A stretch of DNA of 64,000 nt, taken from NCBI RefSeq assembly GCF_014641695.1, contig NZ_BMIF01000006.1:1-64000 (forward strand), read 5' to 3'. Shown piece after piece: positions 51,844 to 61,356 of this stretch. The DNA is from Nitratireductor aestuarii (GTDB lineage: Bacteria; Pseudomonadota; Alphaproteobacteria; Rhizobiales; Rhizobiaceae). Position numbers and translations under genes: made by a program. The notes below the pieces were generated by a model. It did not search any database. It saw only the letters and a program-made list of their open reading frames with translations, and was not told where the DNA came from. Position 1 is the first letter of the stretch. Every line of letters starts with the position of its first letter.

Positions 51844-53010
51844 TTATCCAACCTTTGGCGCGCGCTGATCGAAGCGGCGACCGAAAATACCTTCTGCGAT
51901 CTTGTTCTTCAGGATTTCCAGAGAACCACCAGCAATCATCCAGCCACGTGTGCGACGGACGCAATACTGCACAAGGCTGTCTTCCGAGAACCCGGTCGCG
52001 CCCATGATCTGAAGCGCTTCGTTCGCCGCCCAGAAACCTGCCTCGTTGCACGCAAGCTTGGCAAGGGCCGCATCCTGCGCCGATGGCAGGCCATCCTTGG
52101 CGTTGACCGCTGCTCGCATCAGCATGAGCTGCGCTGACGTCAGCTTCAATTCCATTTCAGCAAACTTCCACTGCAGGCCCTGGAACTCGCAGAGCGGACG
52201 GCCGAACTGCTTGCGCTCGAGCGCATGTTCGCGCGCCACGTTGAAGGCGTACCGTCCGAGTGCCACTGCGCGCGATGAATTGCCGAGACGCTCAACATTG
52301 AAGCCGGAAATCTGCTGCTTGAAACCGCCGGGCCCCAACAGAATGTTAGACTTGGGGATGCGGCACTCATCGAAGTAAAGCTGTGACCACTTCTCGCCAT
52401 TCATGAACTCGGTAGGGCTGCCGATCTGGAAACCTTCCGTGCCGCGTTCAATCAGAACGGATCCGATGCCGCCTACGCCCGGGCCAAAGCGGACATAAAC
52501 GAGGAACAGGTCCGCCTCATGGCTGTGGGTACCGAACACCTTGGTGCCGTTGATGATGACATGGTCTCCGTCGATACGCGCGGAGGTCTGGAGCTCCGTT
52601 ACGGCAGAACCGGCACCCGGCTCGCTCATGCCGAGCGAAATGACCATCTCACCCTTGAGCAGGCCCGGCAGGAAGCGCTCCTTCTGCTCAGGTGTTGCAT
52701 ATTCGTAGAATGTACGGATCGGCCCGAAATTGCCGGACTGGATCACGTCGCCGCTGCGTGGGCAGGCCATTGCTACTTCCTGAATGGCGATGATCGCGTC
52801 GATCAGCGTGCCGCCTGCGCCGCCGTCTTCTTCGGCAAAGGTGATGCCGATCAGACCCATCTCGGCTGCTTTCTTCGCGATCTCGCGCGGGTAGGTCTCC
52901 GACATGGCGCGGGCAACTGCATCAGGAGCCAGCTCCTGGCGCGCCCAACCGCGCACGCTGTCCTGGAAAAGTTGCTGTTCTTCGCTAAGGGAAAAATCCA
53001 TATCTGCCAC
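51844..53010 (-). CDS. Acyl-CoA dehydrogenase (third locus)
   Basis: A 388-residue ACAD. The FAD loop LGMSEPGAGSAVTELQ, the AEEDGGAGGTLIDAI lid and the C-terminal QIMGATGFSEDSLVQYCVRRTRG segment are present. First gene of an operon with an NDP-forming synthetase and a CoA-transferase; divergent from a LysR regulator 90 bases away. Confidence 0.87.
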   Translation of the reverse strand: MADMDFSLSEEQQLFQDSVRGWARQELAPDAVARAMSETYPREIAKKAAEMGLIGITFAEEDGGAGGTLIDAIIAIQEVAMACPRSGDVIQSGNFGPIRTFYEYATPEQKERFLPGLLKGEMVISLGMSEPGAGSAVTELQTSARIDGDHVIINGTKVFGTHSHEADLFLVYVRFGPGVGGIGSVLIERGTEGFQIGSPTEFMNGEKWSQLYFDECRIPKSNILLGPGGFKQQISGFNVERLGNSSRAVALGRYAFNVAREHALERKQFGRPLCEFQGLQWKFAEMELKLTSAQLMLMRAAVNAKDGLPSAQDAALAKLACNEAGFWAANEALQIMGATGFSEDSLVQYCVRRTRGWMIAGGSLEILKNKIAEGIFGRRFDQRAPKVG

Positions 53011-53102
53011 GCTCCGGAAAGATGTCTTGAGAGTGCGGACAAATTAGCCTTACAGATAGTTCGGAAAACCGTGCAATTGTCATGGAAGGGAAACTTGCGA
53101 TT

Positions 53103-54053
53103 ATGGATAAGGGCTATCTGAACATGCCGCTGAATCCGTTGCGGGCGTTTGCGATCGCGGCACGGCACAAGACATTCACTGCTGCGGCTGCCTATATGGG
53201 TGTCAGTCAGGTTGCCATCAGCCGGCAGGTCTCCATATTGGAAAAATACCTTAACGTTCAGCTATTTGAGCGGGGCACGCGCTCCGTCACCCTTACCCAG
53301 GTTGGTCGTGCATTAAGCTACGAAATCACTGGACTGTTCGATGACCTGGAAGCTGCCACCCGGCGGGTGCTTGAAAGAGAAAACGACAGCACAATTCGGC
53401 TGCGCATCTACCCGACAACTGCGCACTACTGGCTCATGCCACGGCTGGCGGACTTCAAGTCACGTTATCCCGAGTACCGAATCAGGTTGGATACCGCAGT
53501 TGAACCGCTCGATTTCCGCGGCACCCATCTCGACGTGGCCATCCAGATTGGCCGGGGCGACTGGAGCAACGCCCGGTCCCACAAGATGATGGACGCGACA
53601 CTGGATGTCGTCTGCAGTCCAGCATATCTCGCAGCTGCGGGAGATCTGAGTTCACCGGGCAAGCTCAATGCTGACGATCTGCTTCATAGCCGCTATCGGC
53701 GCGACGAATGGAGCAGATGGCTGGAGGCTAACAGCGTATCCAACATCGACCATCGGCGGGGCATTGAGTATGAAAGCTCACTTCTGACCTATACGGCCGC
53801 CCGCTCAGGACTTGGCCTGGCCATTGCCCAACTCGAATATTTGGAGGAAGAACTTGCCCAAGGGCATCTCATCCGTCCCTTCGAGCTGCCCGTCAAAGCC
53901 GATTCCGCCTTTTATGTCGTCTGGCCAACCCTGACCTCATTGAGCACGAAGACGAGGCACTTCATCGACTGGGTGCTGGAACAGGCAGGCCAGCAGCCTC
54001 AATTTTTTCGGAAAGGCTCAAGGGGCAATTCAGCGCGCCAGTTGCAGCAGTAG
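53103..54053 (+). CDS. LysR-family transcriptional regulator
   Basis: A 316-residue GcvA-like LysR protein. The N-terminal helix-turn-helix is FAIAARHKTFTAAAAYMGVS followed by AISRQVSILE; the C-terminal domain binds an effector. It is divergent from the acyl-CoA dehydrogenase operon, the classic LysR arrangement, and so is probably its regulator. Starts at 53082 or 53124 are possible. Its 3' end overlaps the convergent MmgE/PrpD gene by 24 bases. Confidence 0.85.
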   Translation: MDKGYLNMPLNPLRAFAIAARHKTFTAAAAYMGVSQVAISRQVSILEKYLNVQLFERGTRSVTLTQVGRALSYEITGLFDDLEAATRRVLERENDSTIRLRIYPTTAHYWLMPRLADFKSRYPEYRIRLDTAVEPLDFRGTHLDVAIQIGRGDWSNARSHKMMDATLDVVCSPAYLAAAGDLSSPGKLNADDLLHSRYRRDEWSRWLEANSVSNIDHRRGIEYESSLLTYTAARSGLGLAIAQLEYLEEELAQGHLIRPFELPVKADSAFYVVWPTLTSLSTKTRHFIDWVLEQAGQQPQFFRKGSRGNSARQLQQ

Positions 54054-55418
54054 GCTGCTATCGGCTGCCTTTTCGATCTCCCATGCGGCCTTCAGCACCC
54101 GCTCCGCCGCCTCCTGGCCCAAAGCGGGCGCAACGAGGCCGAGGAACTTCTGCTTCAGCGCTTCATCGCTGATCGGTTCCTCGCGCGTGCCACTTGCCTC
54201 GGCGCGATCCCTCGTGAAGCGTCCGTCAATTGTTTCGATCGTCACGCGGCACGGACGTTCCGCGGGATAGCGAGCCTGCATTTCTTCAGATTCCCGGACA
54301 ACGAGGCGCGAAGCAATTTCAGCCACAGCCGGGCTGTTGCGGTGTTCATCGTTGAAGCGTTGCAGCCCTGCGTCCTGATAGTTGGTCGCCAGATAGATGA
54401 GATAGGGGAAACTCAGCTGCGCGGTGGCAAAGCTGTCCCACGGAACCTGAGCGTGGTGGGCTGATATCCGATAGGTATCGATCTCAATCTTGCGGACATC
54501 TTGGGCGCGCAGGCTATGCTCCCGCATCAGCTCCACGGTAGCTTCGAACGCCGGCTGCAGATGACGGCAGCAGGCATGAGGCTTCATGTAACAATCGAGG
54601 ATACGCAGATCCCGGGCCGGATAGAGGGAAGCCTCCACTGAACGACCCGTAAAGGCATGAGCCCAGCCGCTGGAACGCTCGATGACATCTCGAGGAGCAA
54701 CAATTCCAGCGCGGGCGCTGAGTGCCGACTCATAACCGCTGCGTGCAGCCATGCCGCCATGCAGCCGCTTCACATCGGCACCGCCTTCGAGGAAAGCAAA
54801 AAGCCCACCACAGGCGCTGGCGGCGAATCCACAAGCGTTTTCAATACCGGCAGCATCAAGTCCCATCAGCTTGGCGCAAGCCGTTGCGGCACCCAGCGGT
54901 CCTGTTGCCGATGTTGGGTGGAACCCGCGTTCACGAAGGGCGGGCTGACCGGCCTCTGCCATAGCGCAGACCACCTCATAGCCGGCGACCAGTGCCGTCA
55001 GCAGCTCAGCACCGCTGAACGGGCGACCCTCGCGGGACGCTCTCTGCGCTAGGGCGAGCAAGGCGGGAACGACAGGCGCGCCGGGATGAACCGAGCCTTC
55101 GCGATAGCCGTCGTCCAGTTCGATACCATGCGCAGCCGTGCCACAAATCATGGCGAAGGAGGAAGCCGAGACTGTCCCCAGGCCTGCTGGCAGCGGATAG
55201 CCTTCGGCGTCACGTCCGGCAATATCGATGGCCACCTTGGTGACGGTCTCGTTCAGCCCTGCGATAATCGCACCAATCGTGTCGACAAGATGCGCACGTG
55301 CGCGCAAGCGCGCGTCCTGGGGAAGCGTGGCCCAATCCAGGTTTGCGGCAAACGTTGCAATAGCCTTCGTCAATCCACCCGATTTACTATCCGATGGCGC
55401 CACTTCACCAATGTGCAT
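54030..55418 (-). CDS. MmgE/PrpD-family protein
   Basis: A 462-residue protein of the 2-methylcitrate dehydratase/cis-aconitate decarboxylase fold. Family landmarks are seen: HGIELDDGYREGSVHPGAPVVPALLALA (the ELDDGYREG and HPG parts), YMKPHACCRHLQPA with the active-site Lys-Pro and His, and HAQVPWDSFATAQLSFPY. Members dehydrate or isomerise hydroxy-tricarboxylates, or decarboxylate. No prpBC genes are nearby, so classical propionate metabolism is unlikely; an itaconate- or branched-acid-related role is possible but not shown. Confidence 0.82.
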   Translation of the reverse strand: MHIGEVAPSDSKSGGLTKAIATFAANLDWATLPQDARLRARAHLVDTIGAIIAGLNETVTKVAIDIAGRDAEGYPLPAGLGTVSASSFAMICGTAAHGIELDDGYREGSVHPGAPVVPALLALAQRASREGRPFSGAELLTALVAGYEVVCAMAEAGQPALRERGFHPTSATGPLGAATACAKLMGLDAAGIENACGFAASACGGLFAFLEGGADVKRLHGGMAARSGYESALSARAGIVAPRDVIERSSGWAHAFTGRSVEASLYPARDLRILDCYMKPHACCRHLQPAFEATVELMREHSLRAQDVRKIEIDTYRISAHHAQVPWDSFATAQLSFPYLIYLATNYQDAGLQRFNDEHRNSPAVAEIASRLVVRESEEMQARYPAERPCRVTIETIDGRFTRDRAEASGTREEPISDEALKQKFLGLVAPALGQEAAERVLKAAWEIEKAADSSLLLQLAR

Positions 55419-55545
55419 GCTCGTCTCCTCCAGGCCTGCCCGCAGTTTGGCTCCATTTCTCCGTTCGGCTCATCTGACGAGATCTTGCATATCCATAAGC
55501 TAAGGTTAGTCGAGACGCGTACGACAAAGGTCTAATTAATTGATC

Positions 55546-56376
55546 ATGCAGGAAATCAGTTGCCATCCCATGCGCTTTTTCGCCGACCCTGTCGGCAAGC
55601 CGCCCTTGCTGTTGATGCACGGAATGTTGTCGAGCAGAAACCATTGGCGGCTAAACGAAGCGGCACTTCGTTCACGTTATCGTCTGATCATTGCCGAACT
55701 TCCCGGCCACGGGGAGACCCGGCCATCCGAACCTTATGACGTCCGCCCGGATGCGTTGGTTGAGGCGATTGAGCAGGCGCGTATCACGCTCGACATCCCA
55801 CGCTGGCACATATGCGGCCAGAGTTTCGGCGCGGGCCTGGTTCTGCGTTACGCGCTCAAATATCCTGAATATGTCGGTGCGCTGGTCTGGACCAATGCGA
55901 ACCGGCTGTTGGCTGATCCGCTAACACCCGACCAACTGGCCGTACTCCACGCGCGGGCGGACAAGGTGGACCAGCTGGGGCTTGAAGGCATCCGCAGCGA
56001 TCGGGTTTATCCCGGCAATGCCCGCTATTTCCCGGCAGAGATCCGCGAAATCCTAAAGCATGACGCTGACGGATCTGATTACAGTATCGTCGCAGACATT
56101 ATCCGCCATGCCCTGGGCCACGTCACCGTGCGAGACCGGGTAAGGAGTTTGCGCGTCCCCACGCTTCTGGTCAACGGTATGCGCGAACGCGCTTTCCAGC
56201 CATGGCGTCAGGAGGCAGCCGAGATGCTGCCTTTCATGGAGGTGGTGGATCTTGATGGCGGCCATTCGATCAATATCGAGCAGGCAGAAGCGTTCAACGA
56301 GGCTGTCATGAACTTCCTGCCTCGATATGACAGCCATCTTGAGGTGGAAAAGAAAGTTGCCCTGTGCTCAACCTGA
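55546..56376 (+). CDS. Alpha/beta hydrolase
   Basis: A 276-residue hydrolase with the nucleophile elbow GQSFGAG (Ser at about 92), oxyanion HGMLSSRNHW and the catalytic His in GGHSINIE near the C-terminus. Homologs hydrolyse esters, lactones, C-C bonds of ring-cleavage products or CoA thioesters; nothing here selects among these. It is followed 34 bases later by a hydroxyacid dehydrogenase gene, probably cotranscribed. The ATG at 55546 is taken, two codons after a TTG. Confidence 0.8.
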   Translation: MQEISCHPMRFFADPVGKPPLLLMHGMLSSRNHWRLNEAALRSRYRLIIAELPGHGETRPSEPYDVRPDALVEAIEQARITLDIPRWHICGQSFGAGLVLRYALKYPEYVGALVWTNANRLLADPLTPDQLAVLHARADKVDQLGLEGIRSDRVYPGNARYFPAEIREILKHDADGSDYSIVADIIRHALGHVTVRDRVRSLRVPTLLVNGMRERAFQPWRQEAAEMLPFMEVVDLDGGHSINIEQAEAFNEAVMNFLPRYDSHLEVEKKVALCST

Positions 56377-56410
56377 AGCCCAACAACGTGACCGAGGGGC
56401 ACACACGCGG

Positions 56411-57415
56411 ATGACGAACACAAATCTCCTTCTGGCACCAACCGATCGGCGTCCGCGCATCGCTATTCTGGATGACTATCTTGATTGCGCACTGACCGTC
56501 GCGGACTGGTCGGCGGTGCTTGAGCGCGCCGATGTGACAGTATTCCGGGAAGCTTTTTCCGACCAGGACGATGCAGTCGCCAAGTTGCAGGACTTCGATG
56601 TGCTCGCAATTATGCGCGAGCGCACGCCCCTTTCCCGCGCCATCATCGAAAGACTGCCGAACCTTCGCATGATCGCTATGACCGGAGTGCGGAATCCAAC
56701 CCTCGATGCAGTCGCTGCGCAGGAACGTGGCATTGTGGTTTCCACGACCACCAGCACACCCAACGGGTCGGCCAACACGGTTGAGCTTGCGTGGACGCTG
56801 ATCCTGTCCCTTGCCCGCTGGATCCCCTCGCAGGATGCTGGGATGCGCAAGGGCGAGTGGCAGACGCGTCTTGGCCGCAACATCGCGGGGAAGAAGCTGG
56901 GCCTGATTGGTCTGGGAAGACTGGGCGCCCAGATGGTGCCGATTGCCCGCGCCTTTCAAATGGATGTAGTTGCCTGGAGCCCCAATCTCAACGAAGAGCG
57001 TGCTGCCGAGGCATGTGTGGCTTACGCCTCGAAGGAAGAACTCTTCTCGACATCCGACTTCATCAGCATCCACATGGTGCTGAGCGCCAAGACCCGTGGT
57101 CTGATTGGCACTGAGGATCTTGGTCGGATGAAGCCGAGCGCCTTTCTGGTGAATACGGCGCGCGGACCACTGGTCGACGAACAGGCGCTTCTTGAGGCGC
57201 TCAACAGCGGCAAGATCGCCGGAGCAGGTCTTGACGTTTATGACCGCGAACCCCTCCCCGTAGATCACCCGTTGCGGAGCGCGCCCAACACCGTGCTCAG
57301 CCCTCACCTCGGGTTTGCTACCCGCGAAGGTCTTGGCCACTACTATACCGAGAGTATCAAGAACATCATCGCCTGGCTGGACGGCAAGCCTCAGAACCTT
57401 TTCGGCGCCCCGTGA
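56411..57415 (+). CDS. D-isomer-specific 2-hydroxyacid dehydrogenase
   Basis: A 334-residue NAD(P)-dependent enzyme interconverting 2-oxo and D-2-hydroxy acids. The Rossmann motif GLIGLGRLGAQMVPIARAF is at about 160, the catalytic Arg in LVNTARGPLVDEQAL, Glu in DVYDREPLP and His in VLSPHLGFATREG. The ATG for MTNTNLLLAPTD is 34 bases after the hydrolase stop; the open frame extends 28 codons upstream into that gene and is less likely. Close to phosphoglycerate-dehydrogenase-like proteins in length. Confidence 0.85.
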   Translation: MTNTNLLLAPTDRRPRIAILDDYLDCALTVADWSAVLERADVTVFREAFSDQDDAVAKLQDFDVLAIMRERTPLSRAIIERLPNLRMIAMTGVRNPTLDAVAAQERGIVVSTTTSTPNGSANTVELAWTLILSLARWIPSQDAGMRKGEWQTRLGRNIAGKKLGLIGLGRLGAQMVPIARAFQMDVVAWSPNLNEERAAEACVAYASKEELFSTSDFISIHMVLSAKTRGLIGTEDLGRMKPSAFLVNTARGPLVDEQALLEALNSGKIAGAGLDVYDREPLPVDHPLRSAPNTVLSPHLGFATREGLGHYYTESIKNIIAWLDGKPQNLFGAP

Positions 57416-57686
57416 GCGTTTTGTCACAAATATTATGCAAGGTCGCGCACCCAATGGTCAGGTCCAGCGGATGAACCGGACAAGCAAGGCTGTGACCGTC
57501 AAACGCATCCACCTCGAGAGCCACTTTGATTCGGAGCTATGACGGAAAAGCAGGCGACCGAAGAGACATGACGCAGGCCGGACTGATCGTCTCGGATGCG
57601 GAAACTACTCTCGCGAGGCAGGCGATACTTCTCCAAAAACTGAAGGACTCCAGTTTCATCAGAACATCATCTGCACACCAGGAATA
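57416..57686. other. Intergenic stretch with no recognised gene
   Basis: 271 bases between convergent genes. Short frames lack ribosome-binding sites and recognisable motifs; no clear terminator was found. Confidence 0.4.
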
Positions 57687-58685
57687 CTATCCTGCCCGGC
57701 ATAGTATTGCAGCCTGATGCAACGCGCTGATCATGCTGCGAGCGTCCGCCTTTCCCTGGCCAGCTATGTCGAATGCCGTACCGTGGTCTACCGATGTGCG
57801 CACAATGGGCAGGCCCACGGTGGTGTTGACACCATCCTCAATGCCCAGCACCTTGACGGGGCCGTGGCCCTGGTCGTGATACATGGCGACGACAAGGTCA
57901 AAGTCACCCCTTACGGCGCGGAAAAACAGCGTGTCTGCCGCCAGCGGGCCAGACACATCATACCCCTTGGCCACCGCCTCCGCCACTGCGGGAGCGATCT
58001 TGACCGCCTCCTCGCCGTAACCGAACAGGCCGTTCTCGCCGGCATGAGGATTGATCGCGCAGACGCCGATGCGCGGCTCCCGGCCTAACGTACGGAGCAG
58101 AGCCAACCGACCGCGTTCAATGGTTCGGAAGACCAGGCCCGGCTCGATCTTTGCGATGGCATCGACCAGGCCGATATGGGTCGTGACGTGAATGACCCGC
58201 AACTTCGGGGACACGAGCATCATGGAGACTTCGGGCGTACCCGTGAGATGTGCGATCAATTCGGTGTGGCCCGGATATTTGTGGCCAGCCGCGTGCAATG
58301 CTTCCTTGCTGAGCGGAGCCGTGCAGATTGCATCGACAGAGCCGGCACGGGCGAGCCTGACGGCGGACACCACGCATTGATAGGCAGCTTCGCCGCCACG
58401 CGCGTCGATCATCCCGAAGGGCAGGTCGGGCGGAACATCACCGGCCTGAAGCACGCTGATCGCACCGGGCCTGGCGTCTATCCTGCCGTCAGCCGACAGC
58501 GTGACCTGTTCGACCGGCAGTGACGACCCGGCGATCCTGGCACCTTCCCTCATCCTGTCGACATCACCCACGGCGACAGGTCTGCAGAACCCCCAGACCT
58601 CGCGCGAAGACAGAGCCTTTGCAATAATCTCGGGGCCGATCCCCGATGGATCACCCATTGTTATCGCAATTGTAGCTTCACCCAT
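57687..58685 (-). CDS. pdxA: PdxA-family 4-phospho-hydroxyacid dehydrogenase (PdxA2 type likely)
   Basis: A 332-residue metal-dependent dehydrogenase of the PdxA family. Substrate and metal residues are visible in ITMGDPSGIGPEI, GHKYPGHTELIAHLTG and the DQGHGPVKVLG motif. Remnants of a DUF1537 kinase and a GntR regulator follow on the opposite strand; this trio typically belongs to PdxA2 (4-phospho-D-threonate/erythronate 3-dehydrogenase) instead of vitamin B6 synthesis. With the kinase broken, its original pathway may be lost. Confidence 0.85.
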   Translation of the reverse strand: MGEATIAITMGDPSGIGPEIIAKALSSREVWGFCRPVAVGDVDRMREGARIAGSSLPVEQVTLSADGRIDARPGAISVLQAGDVPPDLPFGMIDARGGEAAYQCVVSAVRLARAGSVDAICTAPLSKEALHAAGHKYPGHTELIAHLTGTPEVSMMLVSPKLRVIHVTTHIGLVDAIAKIEPGLVFRTIERGRLALLRTLGREPRIGVCAINPHAGENGLFGYGEEAVKIAPAVAEAVAKGYDVSGPLAADTLFFRAVRGDFDLVVAMYHDQGHGPVKVLGIEDGVNTTVGLPIVRTSVDHGTAFDIAGQGKADARSMISALHQAAILCRAG

Positions 58686-58749
58686 GTAATACTCCTGAAG
58701 CAGTCATGCATTCCCCGTACGAAAGACGACACGAATGCATTGGAGTTGA

Positions 58750-59270
58750 TTTGCGAGCATCCCGCTGCCTGCCTTTCCCGGCAAGCTGGACCTCACCTGC
58801 CCCGACATCGCCAGCAGAGCCGACATGCAGGACGTCGCTCGGAAGATCATGATTGGCCGGAGAACGCTTGCGATCGGCGCGCGTGGCCTGGGCGAGGGCA
58901 TCGCAAACGATCTGTCTGGGGCTCCTGCCGATCCTTCTTCGCTCGTCCTGCGGAAGCCACTCTTGTTTGCCATAGGATCGCGCGACCCGATAACCATGGC
59001 ACAGATGCGTGCGCTCGCCGGCCTCGGTGTCACGACAGTCGATGCACCGAACGGCACTGTTCCGGTGTATGCCGATCCAGCCCCTGCGGTGCTGCTGGTC
59101 CGTTCCACGGCAGCTGAGCATCCGGAAAGAGAAGCAGTCGTCGGGCAGCGTTTTGCCGAAGGCGTCGCCCGCATGATGAAAGAGCTGCAGCCGGGAACGG
59201 TGTTACTGTCGGGAGGGGAAACCGCCGCAGCCGTCCTTTCCGCGTGTGGGGCAGGAATTATTCACACGCG
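58750..59270 (+). pseudogene. Truncated DUF1537 four-carbon acid sugar kinase remnant
   Basis: An open frame carries only the C-terminal-half landmarks of DUF1537 kinases: CPDIASRADMQDVARKI, LAIGARGLGEGIANDL and VLLSGGETAAAVLSACG. The N-terminal ~200 residues with the substrate domain are missing (a stop lies at 58747-58749) and the last ~80 residues after SACGAG are replaced by unrelated sequence. Intact family members are about 400 residues. The remnant sits head-to-head with the pdxA-like gene, its usual pathway partner. Confidence 0.75.
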
Positions 59271-59279
59271 CCGCCACCT

Positions 59280-59408
59280 GGTCACCATCTACTGGCTGAG
59301 CACGCGAAGTGCGCAGCCGAAATGGTTGCCAAGGGCAGCTCTTCTGAAGAGATTCGGCGCGCGCTGCATGAACTTCACCTTGCGAATATCAGGTCGGCAA
59401 CGAAATAA
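59280..59408 (+). pseudogene. C-terminal fragment of a GntR/FCD-type regulator
   Basis: A frame ending at TAA (59406-59408) reads LLAEHAKCAAEMVAKG and then a helical tail ending ALHELHLANIRSATK. The pattern EH-x(30 or so)-HL is that of the last helices of FCD domains in GntR regulators, which often control DUF1537/pdxA genes. Only about 40 residues remain, directly after the broken kinase, so a deletion probably fused the two ends. Confidence 0.5.
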
Positions 59409-59434
59409 TCGACACCACCGACCATGCGCAAAAG

Positions 59435-60667
59435 CTAGCCTCCACCTCTCAAGCCTGTGGCGGCTGGCTGGCGGAACGCGATTAGGGCTGGTAGCGCCGC
59501 GAACACCGCAGCGACCATCAAGAGCGCTATGGTCCCTGCGAGGTCAGTAGAGGCGAACTCAACGGGGAGACTGAAACCCTGCCCGTTCTCTATGTGAGAG
59601 GATATCAGGGATGCAGCGGCCAGGCCGCCAATCTGCCCAAGAACGACCCCACAGATCGAAATGACAATTGCCTGGCCCCAGACGAGCGCGAACAGGGACC
59701 AGCGAGGTGCACCCAGTGCCCGCAAGGCGCTCAGCGTGTGACGACGCTGCAGGACGTGGATGACCGCCAGCATGATGAGCGAAACCCCGACGAGAATTCG
59801 TGCCGCCAGGGCCACATAGGACAGCACGGCTGTGACGTCACCAAGGAGCCCATAAAGGCTCGTCAACACTTCCGCCGGAAATACAGCAACAGTTTTCTCA
59901 TTCGCGCGGTAGTCTTGCCTGAGCTTGTAGGCTGCAGCAATGGACGCCGGCTTCACGAGGATGGCAGGGATGTCAGGCGTCTGGCCCTGCACGAACGTCT
60001 CGTCGAGATCGCCCGATGCATGTGTCTCGTCGTGATCATGTCCGGAATCCCGATCCTCGTCCTGGACGAGCCCGTGCACCTTCCATGATGAGCGGATCGG
60101 AACGAGGATTGCGCGGTCCCACGGCGTTCCAGTCGGCGAAAGACGTCCGGCTATTCGATACTCAACATTATCATGCTGCGCCTCGCCGTGTTCTACCTGC
60201 CCATGCATGGGAGCGAAGGTCATGCCCATAGCGAGGTCCACCGCGGCCCCTATCACAGCTTCATCCAGCGCGGAAAAAACAACTCCTTCGGTGAACTCGG
60301 GGGCCAGCTCAGTCACCAGGCGCGCCGTCGTGCCGATGATGGGGAAGCCTTTGTAGAAATCTCCCGGCGCAATGGGCTCCGCCCAAACGACCCGGTCGTC
60401 GTGCTGCAGATCGGCGAGAACGTCTCCGCCCAGGAGTGGGAGGGCTGCCGGCTGGAGAAACACGGCCGAGAGAACGAGCTGCGCCTCACTTCCCGGCGCT
60501 CCAATGAGAAGATCAAATTTCTCCGCCGCTCGGGCGCTCCCCAATCGCAGCGATCGCTCCTGGAGCTGGATCGCCGTCCCGAGCGCGACCGCCATCGCGA
60601 TCAAGGCGACAGTCATGAGTGCGCCAACCCAATAGCGGCGCAGGTCTGCGATAATCAGACCGATCAT
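59435..60667 (-). CDS. FtsX/MacB-type ABC transporter permease with His/Asp-rich loop (Zrg-like)
   Basis: A 410-residue permease: one N-terminal helix (about 15-33), a long periplasmic domain to about 270, then three C-terminal helices, the FtsX/LolE plan. The periplasmic domain has a segment at 203-223 rich in Asp, Glu and His (GHDHDETHASGD part) and His-rich MHGQVEHGEAQH at 154-165, suggesting metal sensing or binding. With its ATPase and a DUF3299-like protein it resembles zrgBCD zinc-regulated operons described in Vibrio. The four-base overlap with the ATPase gene indicates coupling. Confidence 0.82.
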   Translation of the reverse strand: MIGLIIADLRRYWVGALMTVALIAMAVALGTAIQLQERSLRLGSARAAEKFDLLIGAPGSEAQLVLSAVFLQPAALPLLGGDVLADLQHDDRVVWAEPIAPGDFYKGFPIIGTTARLVTELAPEFTEGVVFSALDEAVIGAAVDLAMGMTFAPMHGQVEHGEAQHDNVEYRIAGRLSPTGTPWDRAILVPIRSSWKVHGLVQDEDRDSGHDHDETHASGDLDETFVQGQTPDIPAILVKPASIAAAYKLRQDYRANEKTVAVFPAEVLTSLYGLLGDVTAVLSYVALAARILVGVSLIMLAVIHVLQRRHTLSALRALGAPRWSLFALVWGQAIVISICGVVLGQIGGLAAASLISSHIENGQGFSLPVEFASTDLAGTIALLMVAAVFAALPALIAFRQPAATGLRGGG

Positions 60668-61353
60668 GCGAGAACCCCTTCCGCTACCCTGTCGGCGAAA
60701 ATCCTTCCGTTGCGCAGGACCAGGTGCCGAGGCATGAGCCTGATCAATGCCTCGTCATGGGTAACGACAATCAGGGTCGAACCGGTTTGCCGCGCCAGCA
60801 GGATCAACAGGCTGGAGACGGCGGCGCCATTGTCCGCATCAAGGCTTGCCGTCGGTTCATCCGCAACAACGATGGCCGGCTGCCGCAGCAGCGCCCGGGC
60901 TATGGCAACCCGCTGCATTTCCCCTCGCGACATCGTGTTGATCGGCTGATTGGGACGCATCAGTCCCACAGCCTGAAGCAGGTCGTGGGCCCGGTCAACG
61001 GTAGTGCGAGACGCAATCCGAGCCAGACGAGCCGGGAGCAGCACGTTGTTGATGGCTGACAGTCCCGGAAAAAGGTGGAAGTCCTGCGGGACCAGGCCGA
61101 CATTCCGTCCGCGCCAATGGTCTCGCTCAGCCTCACTCAGGTTCCCGATGTTCGTTCGCCCCCAAAGGATGGCTCCGCGGGCAGGTGTATCGAGCCCTGT
61201 GAGCATGTTCACAAGGGTTGATTTTCCAGAACCGGAAGGCCCCACCACGGCGAGCATCTCCCCTGCCGAAACCTTCAGTTCGGGAACGTCCAGTGCCGGT
61301 GCTGCCAGTCCGGCAAATCGGACGCAAAGGTCCGTGACCTCGAGATCAGGCAT
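60664..61353 (-). CDS. ABC transporter ATP-binding protein (LolD/MacB type)
   Basis: A 229-residue ATPase with Walker A GPSGSGKSTLVN (about 38-49), Q-loop VPQDFHLFPGL, signature MSRGEMQRVAIARAL (Gly in place of the usual Gly-Gly LSGGQ, Arg2), Walker B IVVADEPTASLD and His switch VTHDEAL. It powers the adjacent FtsX-like permease. Its stop-to-start overlap and 3-base gap to the DUF3299-like gene put the three in one operon. Confidence 0.88.
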   Translation of the reverse strand: MPDLEVTDLCVRFAGLAAPALDVPELKVSAGEMLAVVGPSGSGKSTLVNMLTGLDTPARGAILWGRTNIGNLSEAERDHWRGRNVGLVPQDFHLFPGLSAINNVLLPARLARIASRTTVDRAHDLLQAVGLMRPNQPINTMSRGEMQRVAIARALLRQPAIVVADEPTASLDADNGAAVSSLLILLARQTGSTLIVVTHDEALIRLMPRHLVLRNGRIFADRVAEGVLA

Positions 61354-61356
61354 CGG

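Noticed and set aside
57526-57717. 63-codon frame between the hydroxyacid dehydrogenase and pdxA-like genes
   Set aside because: Starts inside noncoding sequence without a ribosome site and runs into the convergent gene; no recognisable motif.
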